Positions 1-8,227 of a DNA stretch of 64,000 nucleotides are shown here, one piece after another (position 1 is the stretch's first letter; each line of letters starts with the position of its first letter). A model generated the notes under the pieces. It was not told where the DNA came from, did no database searches, and worked only from the letters and a program-made list of their open reading frames with translations. Source of the stretch: Natranaeroarchaeum sp042663585 (lineage in GTDB: Archaea > Halobacteriota > Halobacteria > Halobacteriales > Natronoarchaeaceae); the NCBI RefSeq assembly GCF_042663585.1, contig NZ_JBHTAN010000006.1:1240001-1304000 (forward strand). Direction: 5' to 3'. The position numbers and the translations under genes were made by a program.

Positions 1-524
1 ATCTCCCAGGGCTTGACGCCGCCTTTTCGGCGCTCTATCGCGCCGGTGTGGGTCTCGGGGATGATGAAGTACGCGAGCACGCCAGCAAAGAGCGCGAACG
101 ACGCCGCGAGGACGAACGCGGCCTCAACGCCGTAGAGATCACTGACCAGGCCACCGAGCACCAGACCGGCGGGGAAGCCAAAGGTGATCCCCGCACGGAC
201 GATGCCCATGCTCGTCCCCCGCGAACTGGATTCGCTGACGTCTGCTGTAATCGTATAGGCCGTGGCAAACACGAGGGCGCTCCCGACGCCCCAGAGGATC
301 CGGGCGAGCAGAGACCACACCTCTGGTGCGGGGGCGACGACGGCGACGACGTAGCCCAGCGTCGCGATGCCCTCGACGAACAGTCCGACGACGAAGGGCC
401 TCCGGGTGCCAATGCGGTCGACGAGCGCGCCGGCGGGCGCGCCGGCGGGCGCGTTCGCGATCAGGCGGGCGAATCGGTTCGCGCTCAGGATAAGTCCGAC
501 GAGGAACGAGGAGATACCTAACAC
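1..524 (-). CDS. MFS transporter, cut by window edge and apparently 5'-truncated
   Basis: The open minus-strand frame runs off the window at base 1 and encodes hydrophobic segments of a major facilitator permease. The MFS loop 2-3 motif is present (PAGALVDRIGTRRPF) and a later segment ends PETHTG. The first recognisable residues, VLGISSFLVGLILSANRFAR, correspond to the second membrane helix of the family. No hydrophobic helix is encoded in any frame of the 75 bases before it, so TM1 is missing. A 12-base direct duplication adds an extra PAGA just before the motif. The GTG at 524 is the first possible start in this stretch but may not be used. Probably a decayed or 5'-deleted gene; the distal part is not visible. 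Confidence 0.6.
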   Translation of the reverse strand, partial: MLGISSFLVGLILSANRFARLIANAPAGAPAGALVDRIGTRRPFVVGLFVEGIATLGYVVAVVAPAPEVWSLLARILWGVGSALVFATAYTITADVSESSSRGTSMGIVRAGITFGFPAGLVLGGLVSDLYGVEAAFVLAASFALFAGVLAYFIIPETHTGAIERRKGGVKPWE

Positions 525-561
525 TGCGCCCGTGGAGGGAACGCTCTGCCGCGTCCGGGAG

Positions 562-567
562 TTTATT
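562..567 (+). promoter_or_regulatory. TATA-like box of the ABC exporter operon
   Basis: TTTATT lies about 35 bases before the ATG at 600. This places the transcript start a few bases ahead of the start codon. Confidence 0.5.
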
Positions 568-599
568 GTCGGTTCGCCGGAACCTACCAGTAGTTGACT

Positions 600-1337
600 A
601 TGAGTGCAATCGAACTAACAGACGTGGGCAAGCGATACGGCGATTTTCAGGCGCTGGACGGCCTCTCTCTGTCCGTCGACCGCGGCGAACTGTTCGGATT
701 ACTCGGCCCCAACGGCGCGGGGAAGACGACGGCGATTCAGCTACTGACCGGGCAGTTAGCACCCGACGATGGGACGCTCTCCGTCCTGGACACAGATCCG
801 GCGACGGAGCCGATAGAAACTCGCCGTCTCGTCGGTATCGTGCCCGAAAAGGAGTCCCCGCCTAGCTTTCTCACGCCCCGAGAGTACTTCGAGTTCGTCG
901 GGCAGGTACGCGAGATGCCGGCAGATCTACTCGATGACCGGATAGAGGAGTGGGCAGATCGGCTCTCTTTCACCGAAAAACTCGACGCGATATCGACCGA
1001 CCTCTCGCGGGGCCAACAACAGAAGGTGATGATCACGCAGGCGTTTCTCCACGACCCCGACGTGGTCTTCATCGACGAACCGCTCGCGAACCTCGATCCG
1101 ATCATGCAAGAGCGGGTCAAAGAGTACTTCGAGCAGTACCGGAGCGAGGACAACGCGCTGTTCCTCTCGACACATCAGATCGAGGTCGCCGAGGAGATCT
1201 GTAGCCGCGTCGGCGTCGTCGGTGACGGCCGACTCGTCGCCGAGCAGCGGCCCGCAGAGATGAGCGAGGAGGAATCGCTACTAGACGCCTTCAAGCAGGG
1301 CGCAACAGCCGAACGCCCGGCAGCGGCACCGAGGTAA
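600..1337 (+). CDS. ABC transporter ATP-binding protein
   Basis: A 245-residue ATPase subunit on the cytoplasmic face of an ABC exporter. It has Walker A (GPNGAGKTT) near residue 40, the signature LSRGQQQK, Walker B (VVFIDEP) and the switch histidine (STHQIE). The ATG at 600 is chosen over an in-frame TTG at 594 because it is the normal start and sits correctly behind the TATA-like box. The permease gene follows after two bases, so the two form one transcription unit. Domain order resembles the CcmA/NatA class, whose substrates are often unknown. The cargo cannot be told from the sequence. Confidence 0.9.
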   Translation: MSAIELTDVGKRYGDFQALDGLSLSVDRGELFGLLGPNGAGKTTAIQLLTGQLAPDDGTLSVLDTDPATEPIETRRLVGIVPEKESPPSFLTPREYFEFVGQVREMPADLLDDRIEEWADRLSFTEKLDAISTDLSRGQQQKVMITQAFLHDPDVVFIDEPLANLDPIMQERVKEYFEQYRSEDNALFLSTHQIEVAEEICSRVGVVGDGRLVAEQRPAEMSEEESLLDAFKQGATAERPAAAPR

Positions 1338-1339
1338 CG

Positions 1340-2773
1340 ATGCTAGGTATCGACCGCATCGACCGCGTCGTCTTCACTCGGATGCTGGGAGAGGAGTGGC
1401 GACTCCACGCCTCCCTGTTCGGCGGCCGGCGGTTCGCACTGTTCCCGCTACTCGTTGCGGCGTTGACCGCCGCTGGCGTTGTCGCACTCGTCGAGACCGG
1501 GACCAGCCTCTCGTCCGTGATCGCCGGACTGCACGCACTCGTGTTCGCCTTTGGACTTCACACTGGCTCGATCGGTCTGGTCGGCCGGGACGCCATCGAG
1601 GACCTGCTTGGCGACGTAACGCTGCTGGTGTTTTCTGCACACACGTTGCCGATCTCTCGCCGGCGACTGCTCGGTCACTTCCTCGTGAAAGACGCCCTCT
1701 ACTACTCCGGGCTCTTTCTGGTGCCGATCACGGCGGCGTTCGTCGTGGCCGTCGGACAGGGCGGGTTCGGCTTCCTCGACCTTGGTCGACTCTGGCTCTC
1801 GACGACTGCGACGTTCCTGCTCGGTCTCGTGGTGACGCTTGCGCTCGTCGGCATCGCCACTCGGGGCGTCTCTGGCTGGTTTTCGATCGGTGGACTCTCG
1901 CTCGTCGGCGGCGGCCTGTGGTACGCGAACGTAGACGTCCTCGCCGCGACGCCGTACGCGCTGTACGCCGAGCCGTCAGTGCTGGCGTTCTCCGGAACGC
2001 TCGCCCTGCTCGTCGGGACGGCCGTGCTCGGCATCTATGCCTACGAACCGGTCGACGCCGCCCCGACCCGTACCCGGGTTCCGGTGTTCACGAAATGGCG
2101 GCGACGCCTCGGCGACGACACCGGTCTGACGACAAAGACGCTCCTCGACGTCGCCAGAAGCAACGGTGGCCTCTGGAAACTCCTTTTCTCCGGAGGAATC
2201 CTCTTTGCCGTCTGCGTCGGACTGGTCGAACTCGCAGAGCGGATTACCGGTGTTGCGCCGTCCGTGGGAATCACGTTCGGCGCGTTGCTGGGACTCTCGG
2301 CGTTCACGTCGTACAACTGGATCACTCAGTACGACGACCCGACCTCGTACCTGCGCTATCCGCTCGGCGTCCCGGACCTATTCGCCGCCAAGCGGCGGGC
2401 CATGGTGTTGGTCGGGCTCCCCACTGCAGTCGGCTACTTTGCCCTCGCGGCACTCCTGTTCGGTGCGAGTGCCGTCGACGCCGTCGCGGGACTCCTCTTG
2501 CTCGTCGGCTACCATCAGTACCTGTTCGGCCTCACGGCCGCCCTCGCAGGTTTCGAGCCGAACGAGTTCCTCTTCGACTCGCTCAAATTTCTGCTCTTTA
2601 CCGCGGCTGTCGCCGCCGTCCTCGTTCCGGTACTGGTCGTCGGCCTCGCGCTCGCACCGCTCGGAGGGACGACGCTCGCGCTCCTTGGCGGCGTTGGCCT
2701 CGGACTGCTCGTTCTCGGCGAACTCTGCTACCGATACGCAGTAGCCCGGTGGACGACACGTCTTGGCGACTGA
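1340..2773 (+). CDS. ABC exporter permease, multi-pass membrane protein
   Basis: A 477-residue protein with roughly ten hydrophobic segments spread over its length and an amphipathic N-terminus. It begins two bases after the ATPase stop codon, which makes it the membrane partner of that ATPase. No conserved catalytic motif is visible. The size and helix distribution fit ABC-2-like permeases found next to CcmA-type ATPases in haloarchaea. Substrate unknown. Confidence 0.8.
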   Translation: MLGIDRIDRVVFTRMLGEEWRLHASLFGGRRFALFPLLVAALTAAGVVALVETGTSLSSVIAGLHALVFAFGLHTGSIGLVGRDAIEDLLGDVTLLVFSAHTLPISRRRLLGHFLVKDALYYSGLFLVPITAAFVVAVGQGGFGFLDLGRLWLSTTATFLLGLVVTLALVGIATRGVSGWFSIGGLSLVGGGLWYANVDVLAATPYALYAEPSVLAFSGTLALLVGTAVLGIYAYEPVDAAPTRTRVPVFTKWRRRLGDDTGLTTKTLLDVARSNGGLWKLLFSGGILFAVCVGLVELAERITGVAPSVGITFGALLGLSAFTSYNWITQYDDPTSYLRYPLGVPDLFAAKRRAMVLVGLPTAVGYFALAALLFGASAVDAVAGLLLLVGYHQYLFGLTAALAGFEPNEFLFDSLKFLLFTAAVAAVLVPVLVVGLALAPLGGTTLALLGGVGLGLLVLGELCYRYAVARWTTRLGD

Positions 2774-2846
2774 GTCCTTACTTTTCGACAAACACCCAAG
2801 GGACGCCTCAGAGAGATACCGAAGTTCCAGAACGTCGCCAGTATGA

Positions 2847-2854
2847 TTTAAGTA
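2847..2854 (+). promoter_or_regulatory. TATA-like box of acetyltransferase gene
   Basis: TTTAAGTA is centred 27 bases before the ATG at 2877, the spacing expected for a leaderless haloarchaeal transcript. It also supports that start over the upstream TTG at 2862. Confidence 0.6.
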
Positions 2855-2876
2855 TTGTGAATTGCTACCAAGGATC

Positions 2877-3605
2877 ATGGCAGTTCGTCATGCTACGCTC
2901 GAAGATCGAGGAGGGATCAGGAAGATAGCCCGGCGGTCGATGCACTGTTCATACACGATGAGTCCAGATACGATCGACCGGGCCATCGAGGAGTGGTACG
3001 GCGACGAAACCCTCGAAGACGCTTTCGCGGACGACAGTCGATACCTCCTGGTCGCCGAGGAAGACGACATACTTACTGGATTTACCGACGCCGTCCTCCA
3101 CGGGCAGGACCAGCCAGCCGATCTGCTCTGGTTACACGTTCACCCCGACCACCGCGGACAGGGTATCTCGCGGGAACTCCTCGAAGAGACCAGAACGCGA
3201 CTTATAGAGGCTGGAGCGTCGCATCTCCGGGGCCTCGTGCTCGCGGACAACAGCGAGGGCAACTCCTTTTACAAACATTTCGGGTTCAGGAAGATCGGCG
3301 AACGTCACATCGATATCGACGGTAAGAGACACGTCGAGAACGTCTATCAGGACGTCGAACCGGCCGGACTGACCACGCTCACCGTCAACGACGAGATCGT
3401 GTACGTCGCCGACGACGACACCGAGCGGGGAACGATCGCACCGTTCAACACGGTCTACGCCGATCCGAACCGCGACGAGCGGTGGGCCTACTACTGTACG
3501 AACTGCGACAGCGTGGCCGCGGCGATGGACGCGATGGCCCGCATCGAGTGTTCGACCTGTGGCAACACGCGCAAGCCGACCCGCTGGGACGCCGCGTACC
3601 TGTGA
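2877..3605 (+). CDS. GNAT acetyltransferase with C-terminal zinc-ribbon-like domain
   Basis: A 242-residue protein. Residues about 1-150 form a GNAT fold with the acetyl-CoA pyrophosphate loop in HRGQGISRELL and the NSEGNSFYKHFGF segment typical of strand 6-helix 4. A second domain ends with two cysteine pairs (CTNC and CSTC) likely to bind zinc. This fusion of GNAT with a small C-terminal Cys domain is seen in haloarchaea. The acceptor substrate is unknown. Confidence 0.8.
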   Translation: MAVRHATLEDRGGIRKIARRSMHCSYTMSPDTIDRAIEEWYGDETLEDAFADDSRYLLVAEEDDILTGFTDAVLHGQDQPADLLWLHVHPDHRGQGISRELLEETRTRLIEAGASHLRGLVLADNSEGNSFYKHFGFRKIGERHIDIDGKRHVENVYQDVEPAGLTTLTVNDEIVYVADDDTERGTIAPFNTVYADPNRDERWAYYCTNCDSVAAAMDAMARIECSTCGNTRKPTRWDAAYL

Positions 3606-3659
3606 TGTAGAGCCATCGCGAAAGACGAATATAAGACGGCGCTGTTCTAACCGCAGAGT

Positions 3660-4220
3660 ATGCAAGCGCAGGTCAGAGAGCACGTCCCCGCGGTCACGGC
3701 CGTGTTGACTGTCGTATCGCTGATACTCGTGTTCAGCGCGGCACTGCAGGCCATCCCACAGGACGCGATCCCGACTGCTCCCGAGTGGATACTCGACGCT
3801 ATTCCGCACCTGAACGCTGCCCTGAGTGCGCTCGCTATCGTCACCATCCTCTCCGGTGTCCGAGCGATCCGCCGCGGCGAGATTACGCGCCATCGACGCC
3901 TGATGGTCACGTCGTTCGTCCTCTTTGCCGGCTTTCTCGTGATGTATCTCTACCGCGTCTCGCTGCTCGGCCCGTCGTCGTTCCCCGGTCCGGAGACCAT
4001 CGAACTCTACGTCTACCTGCCGATCCTCGCTATCCACATCCTGCTCGCGATCAGTTCACTGCCGTTCGTCTACTACGCGCTCTTGCTCGCGCTGACGAGA
4101 CCGATCCACGAACTTCCCCAGACGAACCACGCACGCGTCGGCCGGATCGCCGCGAGTCTCTGGACGATTTCCTTCGCCGGCGGGATCATCATCTACCTCA
4201 TGCTCTACGTTCTGTTCTGA
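3660..4220 (+). CDS. DUF420 family membrane protein
   Basis: A 186-residue protein with about five transmembrane helices. Histidines lie in PHLNAALS, TRHRRLM and AIHILLAI, as in the DUF420 family; bacterial relatives (CtaM) act in cytochrome oxidase assembly. A TATA-like box (TATAAG, 3630-3635) stands 27 bases before the ATG, supporting a leaderless message. The family role in haloarchaea is not settled; a link to haem-copper oxidase biogenesis is inference. Confidence 0.8.
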   Translation: MQAQVREHVPAVTAVLTVVSLILVFSAALQAIPQDAIPTAPEWILDAIPHLNAALSALAIVTILSGVRAIRRGEITRHRRLMVTSFVLFAGFLVMYLYRVSLLGPSSFPGPETIELYVYLPILAIHILLAISSLPFVYYALLLALTRPIHELPQTNHARVGRIAASLWTISFAGGIIIYLMLYVLF

Positions 4221-4262
4221 GCCTCCACAGGTTCATATACGAATCCGCGGCCAGAGCGGGGT

Positions 4263-4604
4263 ATGTCGTTGTACCCACGACGCGACGTCCTGGAGACCCT
4301 GGCTGCACTGTTCGGAGCGACGCCCTTCGCCGGCATCCCGTTCGGCGAAGATACGGAAACCCTGACCGGCGTCGTCGACCGGGTCGTCGACGGCCTCGCA
4401 GTCGTCCTGCTCGAAGACCACGGCGACCTCGTCGATCAGACGACGATTCCGGTCGAGGAACTACCAGCGCCAGCCAGCGAGGAGGGCGCGGTACTGGATC
4501 TGGTGATGGACGGCGATGGCGTCGAGCGAATCCACTACGACAGGGAAGAGACGGAGCGGCGGCAAAAAGAGGCTAAAGATCGGATCGACGAACTGTCCGA
4601 TTAA
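4263..4604 (+). CDS. DUF3006 domain protein
   Basis: A 113-residue protein. After an N-terminal twin-arginine-like start (PRRDVLETLAALFG) it carries the DUF3006 pattern: a VDRVVDGLAVVLLED strand pair, then VPVEELP-type and EGAVLDL motifs, and a charged helical tail with REETERRQKEAKDR. A TATA-like box (CATATAC near 4237) lies 26 bases upstream. It converges with purF and overlaps the end of that gene by four bases. Function unknown. Confidence 0.75.
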   Translation: MSLYPRRDVLETLAALFGATPFAGIPFGEDTETLTGVVDRVVDGLAVVLLEDHGDLVDQTTIPVEELPAPASEEGAVLDLVMDGDGVERIHYDREETERRQKEAKDRIDELSD

Positions 4605-6082
4605 TCGTCCGCGACTGTCGATTCCGTCGAAATCTCGGGACGGGTGACGTCCCGATCAGTCGCCTCGCCCTCGATATCGTAGGGATACTCGCCGGTGACA
4701 CAGCCGAGACAGAGATCGGCACGGGAGGACTCCAGCGCGCTCGCGACGGCGTCGATAGAGAGATAGGAGAGACTGTCGGCGTCGATCTCCTCTCGGATCT
4801 CGTCGGTCGACTTGCCGGCGGCGATCAGTTCGTCGCGTGAGGCCATGTCGATGCCCATGTAACAGGGGGCGAGGATCGGCGGCGCGCCGATCCGGACGTG
4901 GACTTCCTCCGCACCGACGTCCTTGAGCAACTGGACCAGCTGGTTCGAGGTCGTCCCGCGGACGATGCTGTCGTCGATGATCGTCACGGACTTGCCCTCG
5001 ACCGTGCTCTTGATCGGATTGAGTTTCAGGCGGACCGCGCGCTCGCGCTCGTCCTGTGTCGGCATGATGAACGTCCGGCCGACGTACCGGTTCTTCATCA
5101 GCCCCTCGGCGAACTCGACGTCCGCGCCGTCGTCGTTGGCCGCTTCGGCGTAGCCGCTTGCAAAGGAGCGTCCCGAGTCGGGCACCGGCATCACGACGTC
5201 ACTGTCGACGCCGTTTTCCTCCCATAGCTGTCGGCCGAGTTCACGGCGCACCTCGTAGACGAGTTTCTCGTCGATGACGCTGTCGGGCCGGGCGAAGTAG
5301 ACGTGCTCGAAGAAACAGTGGGCCGAATTTTCCCGATCGAACAGTTGGTACGAGTCATAGCCTTTCCCGTCGTCCTGGAGGACGACGAGTTCGCCGGGTT
5401 TGACGTCCCGGACGAGTTCGCCGTCGAGCGTGTCTATGGCCGCACTCTCGCTGGCGAGAATGTAGCCATCGTCGAGTTCGCCGATACAGAGCGGCCGGTT
5501 CCCCTCCGGATCCCGGACCCCGAGCACGGTGTCGTCGTGCATGATCGTCAGCGAGTAGGAGCCATGGATCCGCTCCATGGTGGTCTTGACCGCGCGAACG
5601 AGATCCTCTTCGAGCAGGTTTCGTGCGAGGTCGTGGGCGATGACTTCGGTGTCTCCGTCGGAGGTGAAGGCGTGGCCGAGGCCGGCCAGTTCGCCGCGAA
5701 TCTCGTCGGCGTTGACGAGGTTGCCGTTGTGCGAGAGGCCCAGCGAACCGCTCTTGAACGAGACGGAAAACGGCTGAGCACAACAGGAGTTGACGCTTCC
5801 TGCCGTCGGATATCGGACGTGACCGATTCCGACGGGCCCGTTCAGACTCTCGACGTCGCCCTGACTGAACGCGTCGCCAACCAGTCCCATCTCGACGTGG
5901 CTGTACTGCTGGAAGCCGTCGTGGGTGACGATTCCGGCAGACTCCTGGCCGCGGTGCTGGAGCGCGTACAGGGAGTAGTAGAGTGGACGCGCGGCGGCGC
6001 GGTCCTCAAGAGACACGCCGACCACGCCGCACTTTTCGGTCATCCCGTTCCGGGAACGCCTTTCGACCCGCCCGTCTGACAT
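4601..6082 (-). CDS. purF: Amidophosphoribosyltransferase (PurF)
   Basis: Catalyses the first committed step of purine synthesis, making phosphoribosylamine from PRPP and glutamine. The 493-residue product starts with a short propeptide and then the N-terminal nucleophile Cys18 (TEKCGVVGV), followed by the Ntn glutaminase domain (RHGQESAG-like ALQHRGQESAG). The phosphoribosyltransferase domain carries the PRPP loop VTIIDDSIVRGTTS. The ATG at 6082 is preferred because a TATA-like box is centred 28 bases upstream; an inner ATG at 6043 would place the Cys as residue 5. Further upstream starts lie beyond the promoter. Confidence 0.95.
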   Translation of the reverse strand: MSDGRVERRSRNGMTEKCGVVGVSLEDRAAARPLYYSLYALQHRGQESAGIVTHDGFQQYSHVEMGLVGDAFSQGDVESLNGPVGIGHVRYPTAGSVNSCCAQPFSVSFKSGSLGLSHNGNLVNADEIRGELAGLGHAFTSDGDTEVIAHDLARNLLEEDLVRAVKTTMERIHGSYSLTIMHDDTVLGVRDPEGNRPLCIGELDDGYILASESAAIDTLDGELVRDVKPGELVVLQDDGKGYDSYQLFDRENSAHCFFEHVYFARPDSVIDEKLVYEVRRELGRQLWEENGVDSDVVMPVPDSGRSFASGYAEAANDDGADVEFAEGLMKNRYVGRTFIMPTQDERERAVRLKLNPIKSTVEGKSVTIIDDSIVRGTTSNQLVQLLKDVGAEEVHVRIGAPPILAPCYMGIDMASRDELIAAGKSTDEIREEIDADSLSYLSIDAVASALESSRADLCLGCVTGEYPYDIEGEATDRDVTRPEISTESTVADD

Positions 6083-6106
6083 GGACGTATCTAACGAGTC
6101 ATCGGG

Positions 6107-6113
6107 GATAAAT
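6107..6113 (-). promoter_or_regulatory. TATA-like box of purF
   Basis: Reads ATTTATC on the minus strand, centred about 28 bases before the ATG at 6082. This implies a leaderless purF transcript. Confidence 0.6.
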
Positions 6114-6238
6114 CCTCCCAATCGTGTTCTACTTGGCGTGTTCAAGAACTTATCTATGCACGATTATGCACATCATCGTGTGATAGATAGACACAGCAGT
6201 CGCTCGTCAGGAAAGGAGAGAAAGAACTGTCGTGAGCC

Positions 6239-6415
6239 TCAGTTGTCGCCAGTCTTCGACTGCCAGGCGTAGCTACGCTTGCTCTTGGATTTACCGAAGC
6301 CGCACGACGAGCACTTCTTTTTTCTGATGTGATAGGACTTCTCACCACAGCGCCGACATTTGACGTGTGTGGTCTTGTTCTTTTTGCCCTGGCTTGGGGT
6401 TCCTGCACCAGTCAT
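6239..6415 (-). CDS. rpl37e: 50S ribosomal protein L37e
   Basis: A 58-residue, very basic protein that binds rRNA in the large subunit. It has the four-cysteine zinc site (CRRC at 20-23 and CSSC at 35-38) followed by the conserved basic tail with KRSYAWQSKTGDN. The start codon overlaps the stop of the upstream lsm gene by four bases (ATGA), showing translational coupling. The lsm-rpl37e order is conserved in many archaea. Confidence 0.97.
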   Translation of the reverse strand: MTGAGTPSQGKKNKTTHVKCRRCGEKSYHIRKKKCSSCGFGKSKSKRSYAWQSKTGDN

Positions 6416-6648
6416 GGGATGATCGAAACGACGTTATCGCCGCGTATAATGGTTGTGTCTTCGACTGGCGGCTCCGTATCGCCGGCAGGCTCTTCGGCCG
6501 CGGGCACTCTCATAGCGTCTTCGAGCACGAGGTTCATATGCTGATCGTAGCCTGTCAGGGTTCCTTCGTAGATCTCGCCGCCTTTTAGCTGGACCTCCAC
6601 GTCTTCGCCGAGTGACGCTTCGAGCACGTCGAGGGGTCGTCCACTCAT
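6412..6648 (-). CDS. lsm: Archaeal Sm-like (LSm) RNA-binding protein
   Basis: A 78-residue protein. The Sm1 motif (VEVQLKGGEIYEGTLTGYDQ) and the Sm2 motif (IIRGDNVVSI) are both present, separated by an acidic loop richer than in eukaryotic Sm proteins. LSm proteins form heptameric rings that bind U-rich RNA. The ATG at 6648 is chosen because it gives the normal family N-terminus; a longer frame to 6693 adds residues not seen in the family. Cotranscribed with rpl37e. Confidence 0.95.
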   Translation of the reverse strand: MSGRPLDVLEASLGEDVEVQLKGGEIYEGTLTGYDQHMNLVLEDAMRVPAAEEPAGDTEPPVEDTTIIRGDNVVSIIP

Positions 6649-6751
6649 ACGCTCATTCGCTCGCGTTACAGGCATAAACGTACCGGGTTCCACTCGGAGT
6701 TTACTGAACGATGTCGATCAAACAGGAGTTACTGTCGACGAAACCGCCGAA

Positions 6752-7807
6752 TTAGACGTCGACCGAGAACTCCTCGTACTCGCTCGCGCGGTCGGCAAAG
6801 GCGGCGAGCAGTTCGACGCTCGCGGTCAGATCGTCGGTATCGATGACCTCGACGGGCGTGTGCATGTACCGGTTCGGCAGGCCGAGGTTCAGCGAGGGAA
6901 TACCGCCCTGCTGGACGTAAAAGGCGTCGGCGTCGGTTCCGGTCCGGATCCCGGCAGCGTCCAGTTGGACGTCGACCTCCGACTCGTCGGCTGCCTGACG
7001 CACGGCGTCGACGACAACCGGGTGGTTCGTAGTTCCCCGAGAGATGACCGGCCCGTCGCCGAGTTCGATGTCCGCGGTTCGGTCCGACGGTGCGCCGGGG
7101 TAGTCCGTGGCGTGGGTGACGTCGACCGCGACCGCCGCGTCGGGGTCGAGGTCGAAGCCGACCATCTGTGCGCCTTTGAGGCCGACCTCTTCCTGGACCG
7201 TGCTCACGGCGTAGACGGTGGCGTCGACGTCCGCCTCGGCGGCCGCACGGAGCGTCTCCGCGGCAACCCACGTCCCGACGCGGTTGTCCATCCCACGGGC
7301 CGAAACCAGGGTACCCTGCAGGTCCTCGACTGTCGAAGAGAACGTGATCGGGTCGCCGACTTCGACGAGTTCCTGGGCCGATTCGTCGTCTTCGGCACCG
7401 ATGTCGATGCGCTGTTCGCGGATCTCGTCGTACTCGTCGTCGCCCGCATCTCGCAGGTGGATCGCGTTCTGTCCGACGACCCCGCTAACCGGTTCCTCGC
7501 CGTGGATAGTGACGTGCTGGCCGCGCGTGACCGTTCGGTCCGAGCCACCGAGTCGGCCCATGTGGATAAAACCGTCCTCGTCGATCCGGCGGACGATGAA
7601 GCCGATCTCGTCGGCGTGGCCCGTGATGGCGATTTCGGGATCACCGCCGTCCAGCACGGCCACGGCGTTACCATACTCGTCGGTTCGGACCTCGTCGGCG
7701 AACTCGGCGACGTGGTCGATCCAGACGCGCTGGCCCGCCGTCTCGTAGCCGGTCGGACTCGGTGTCGTCAGCAGTTCGTCGAGAAAACTCCGCTGAGTCT
7801 CGTCCAT
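6752..7807 (-). CDS. M42 family metallopeptidase (tetrahedral aminopeptidase type)
   Basis: A 351-residue cytoplasmic aminopeptidase of the family that forms dodecameric tetrahedral particles and trims oligopeptides released by the proteasome. Predicted metal ligands and catalytic residues are visible: H64 in TGHADEIG, D174 in RGMDNRVG, the E206-E207 pair in VQEEVGLKG, D229 in AVDVTHATD and a C-terminal His in RYMHTP. Length is normal. It stands alone between the lsm pair and a divergent small gene. Confidence 0.92.
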   Translation of the reverse strand: MDETQRSFLDELLTTPSPTGYETAGQRVWIDHVAEFADEVRTDEYGNAVAVLDGGDPEIAITGHADEIGFIVRRIDEDGFIHMGRLGGSDRTVTRGQHVTIHGEEPVSGVVGQNAIHLRDAGDDEYDEIREQRIDIGAEDDESAQELVEVGDPITFSSTVEDLQGTLVSARGMDNRVGTWVAAETLRAAAEADVDATVYAVSTVQEEVGLKGAQMVGFDLDPDAAVAVDVTHATDYPGAPSDRTADIELGDGPVISRGTTNHPVVVDAVRQAADESEVDVQLDAAGIRTGTDADAFYVQQGGIPSLNLGLPNRYMHTPVEVIDTDDLTASVELLAAFADRASEYEEFSVDV

Positions 7808-7924
7808 ACAGGCAATTAGAGCGCCGGTGTTTCAAGGCTGGCGTCACGGCAAAGTCGTCGGTAGGCAGGGATGCTACGGGTACTCACCCACATTCATAAG
7901 TTACCGCTGGTCGAACAGATACGT

Positions 7925-8227
7925 ATGGCAAAGATCACATTGTTCGAGTTCAACCCGCGTGGACGGATCCAGGTCGGCCCGAGTGGCCCTGACGGCGAGG
8001 GACTGTTTTCGGCGGAGATCGATGAGACGGGCGAAGAGGAGGCGGTCGAAGAAGCCGAAGACAGCGGACTCAGCATCACAACCGTCCTGCTCCCGCTGGT
8101 CATCCTCGCAGCCATCGGCGTCGCGGTGCGGATGCTCACCGGGGAAGACGAGGAAGAAGAGGAAGAAGCCGAGATCGAAGCGGAGGAAAGCGGCCCGATC
8201 GATCGGTTCACCTCGACGACAGAATAA
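7925..8227 (+). CDS. Small single-pass membrane protein, acidic
   Basis: A 100-residue protein of unknown function. An N-terminal soluble part (residues 1-45) is followed by one hydrophobic helix (about 49-71) and a strongly acidic tail with runs of Glu. The ATG at 7925 is chosen over an upstream ATG at 7871, since it starts a compact N-terminus (MAKITLFEFNP). It ends immediately against the convergent P-type ATPase gene. Confidence 0.7.
   Translation: MAKITLFEFNPRGRIQVGPSGPDGEGLFSAEIDETGEEEAVEEAEDSGLSITTVLLPLVILAAIGVAVRMLTGEDEEEEEEAEIEAEESGPIDRFTSTTE

Noticed and set aside
1396..2928. Arginine-rich 510-codon frame antiphase to the ABC permease
   Set aside because: Typical GC-rich shadow frame; the 1340 frame has the hydrophobic helices and follows the ATPase gene.
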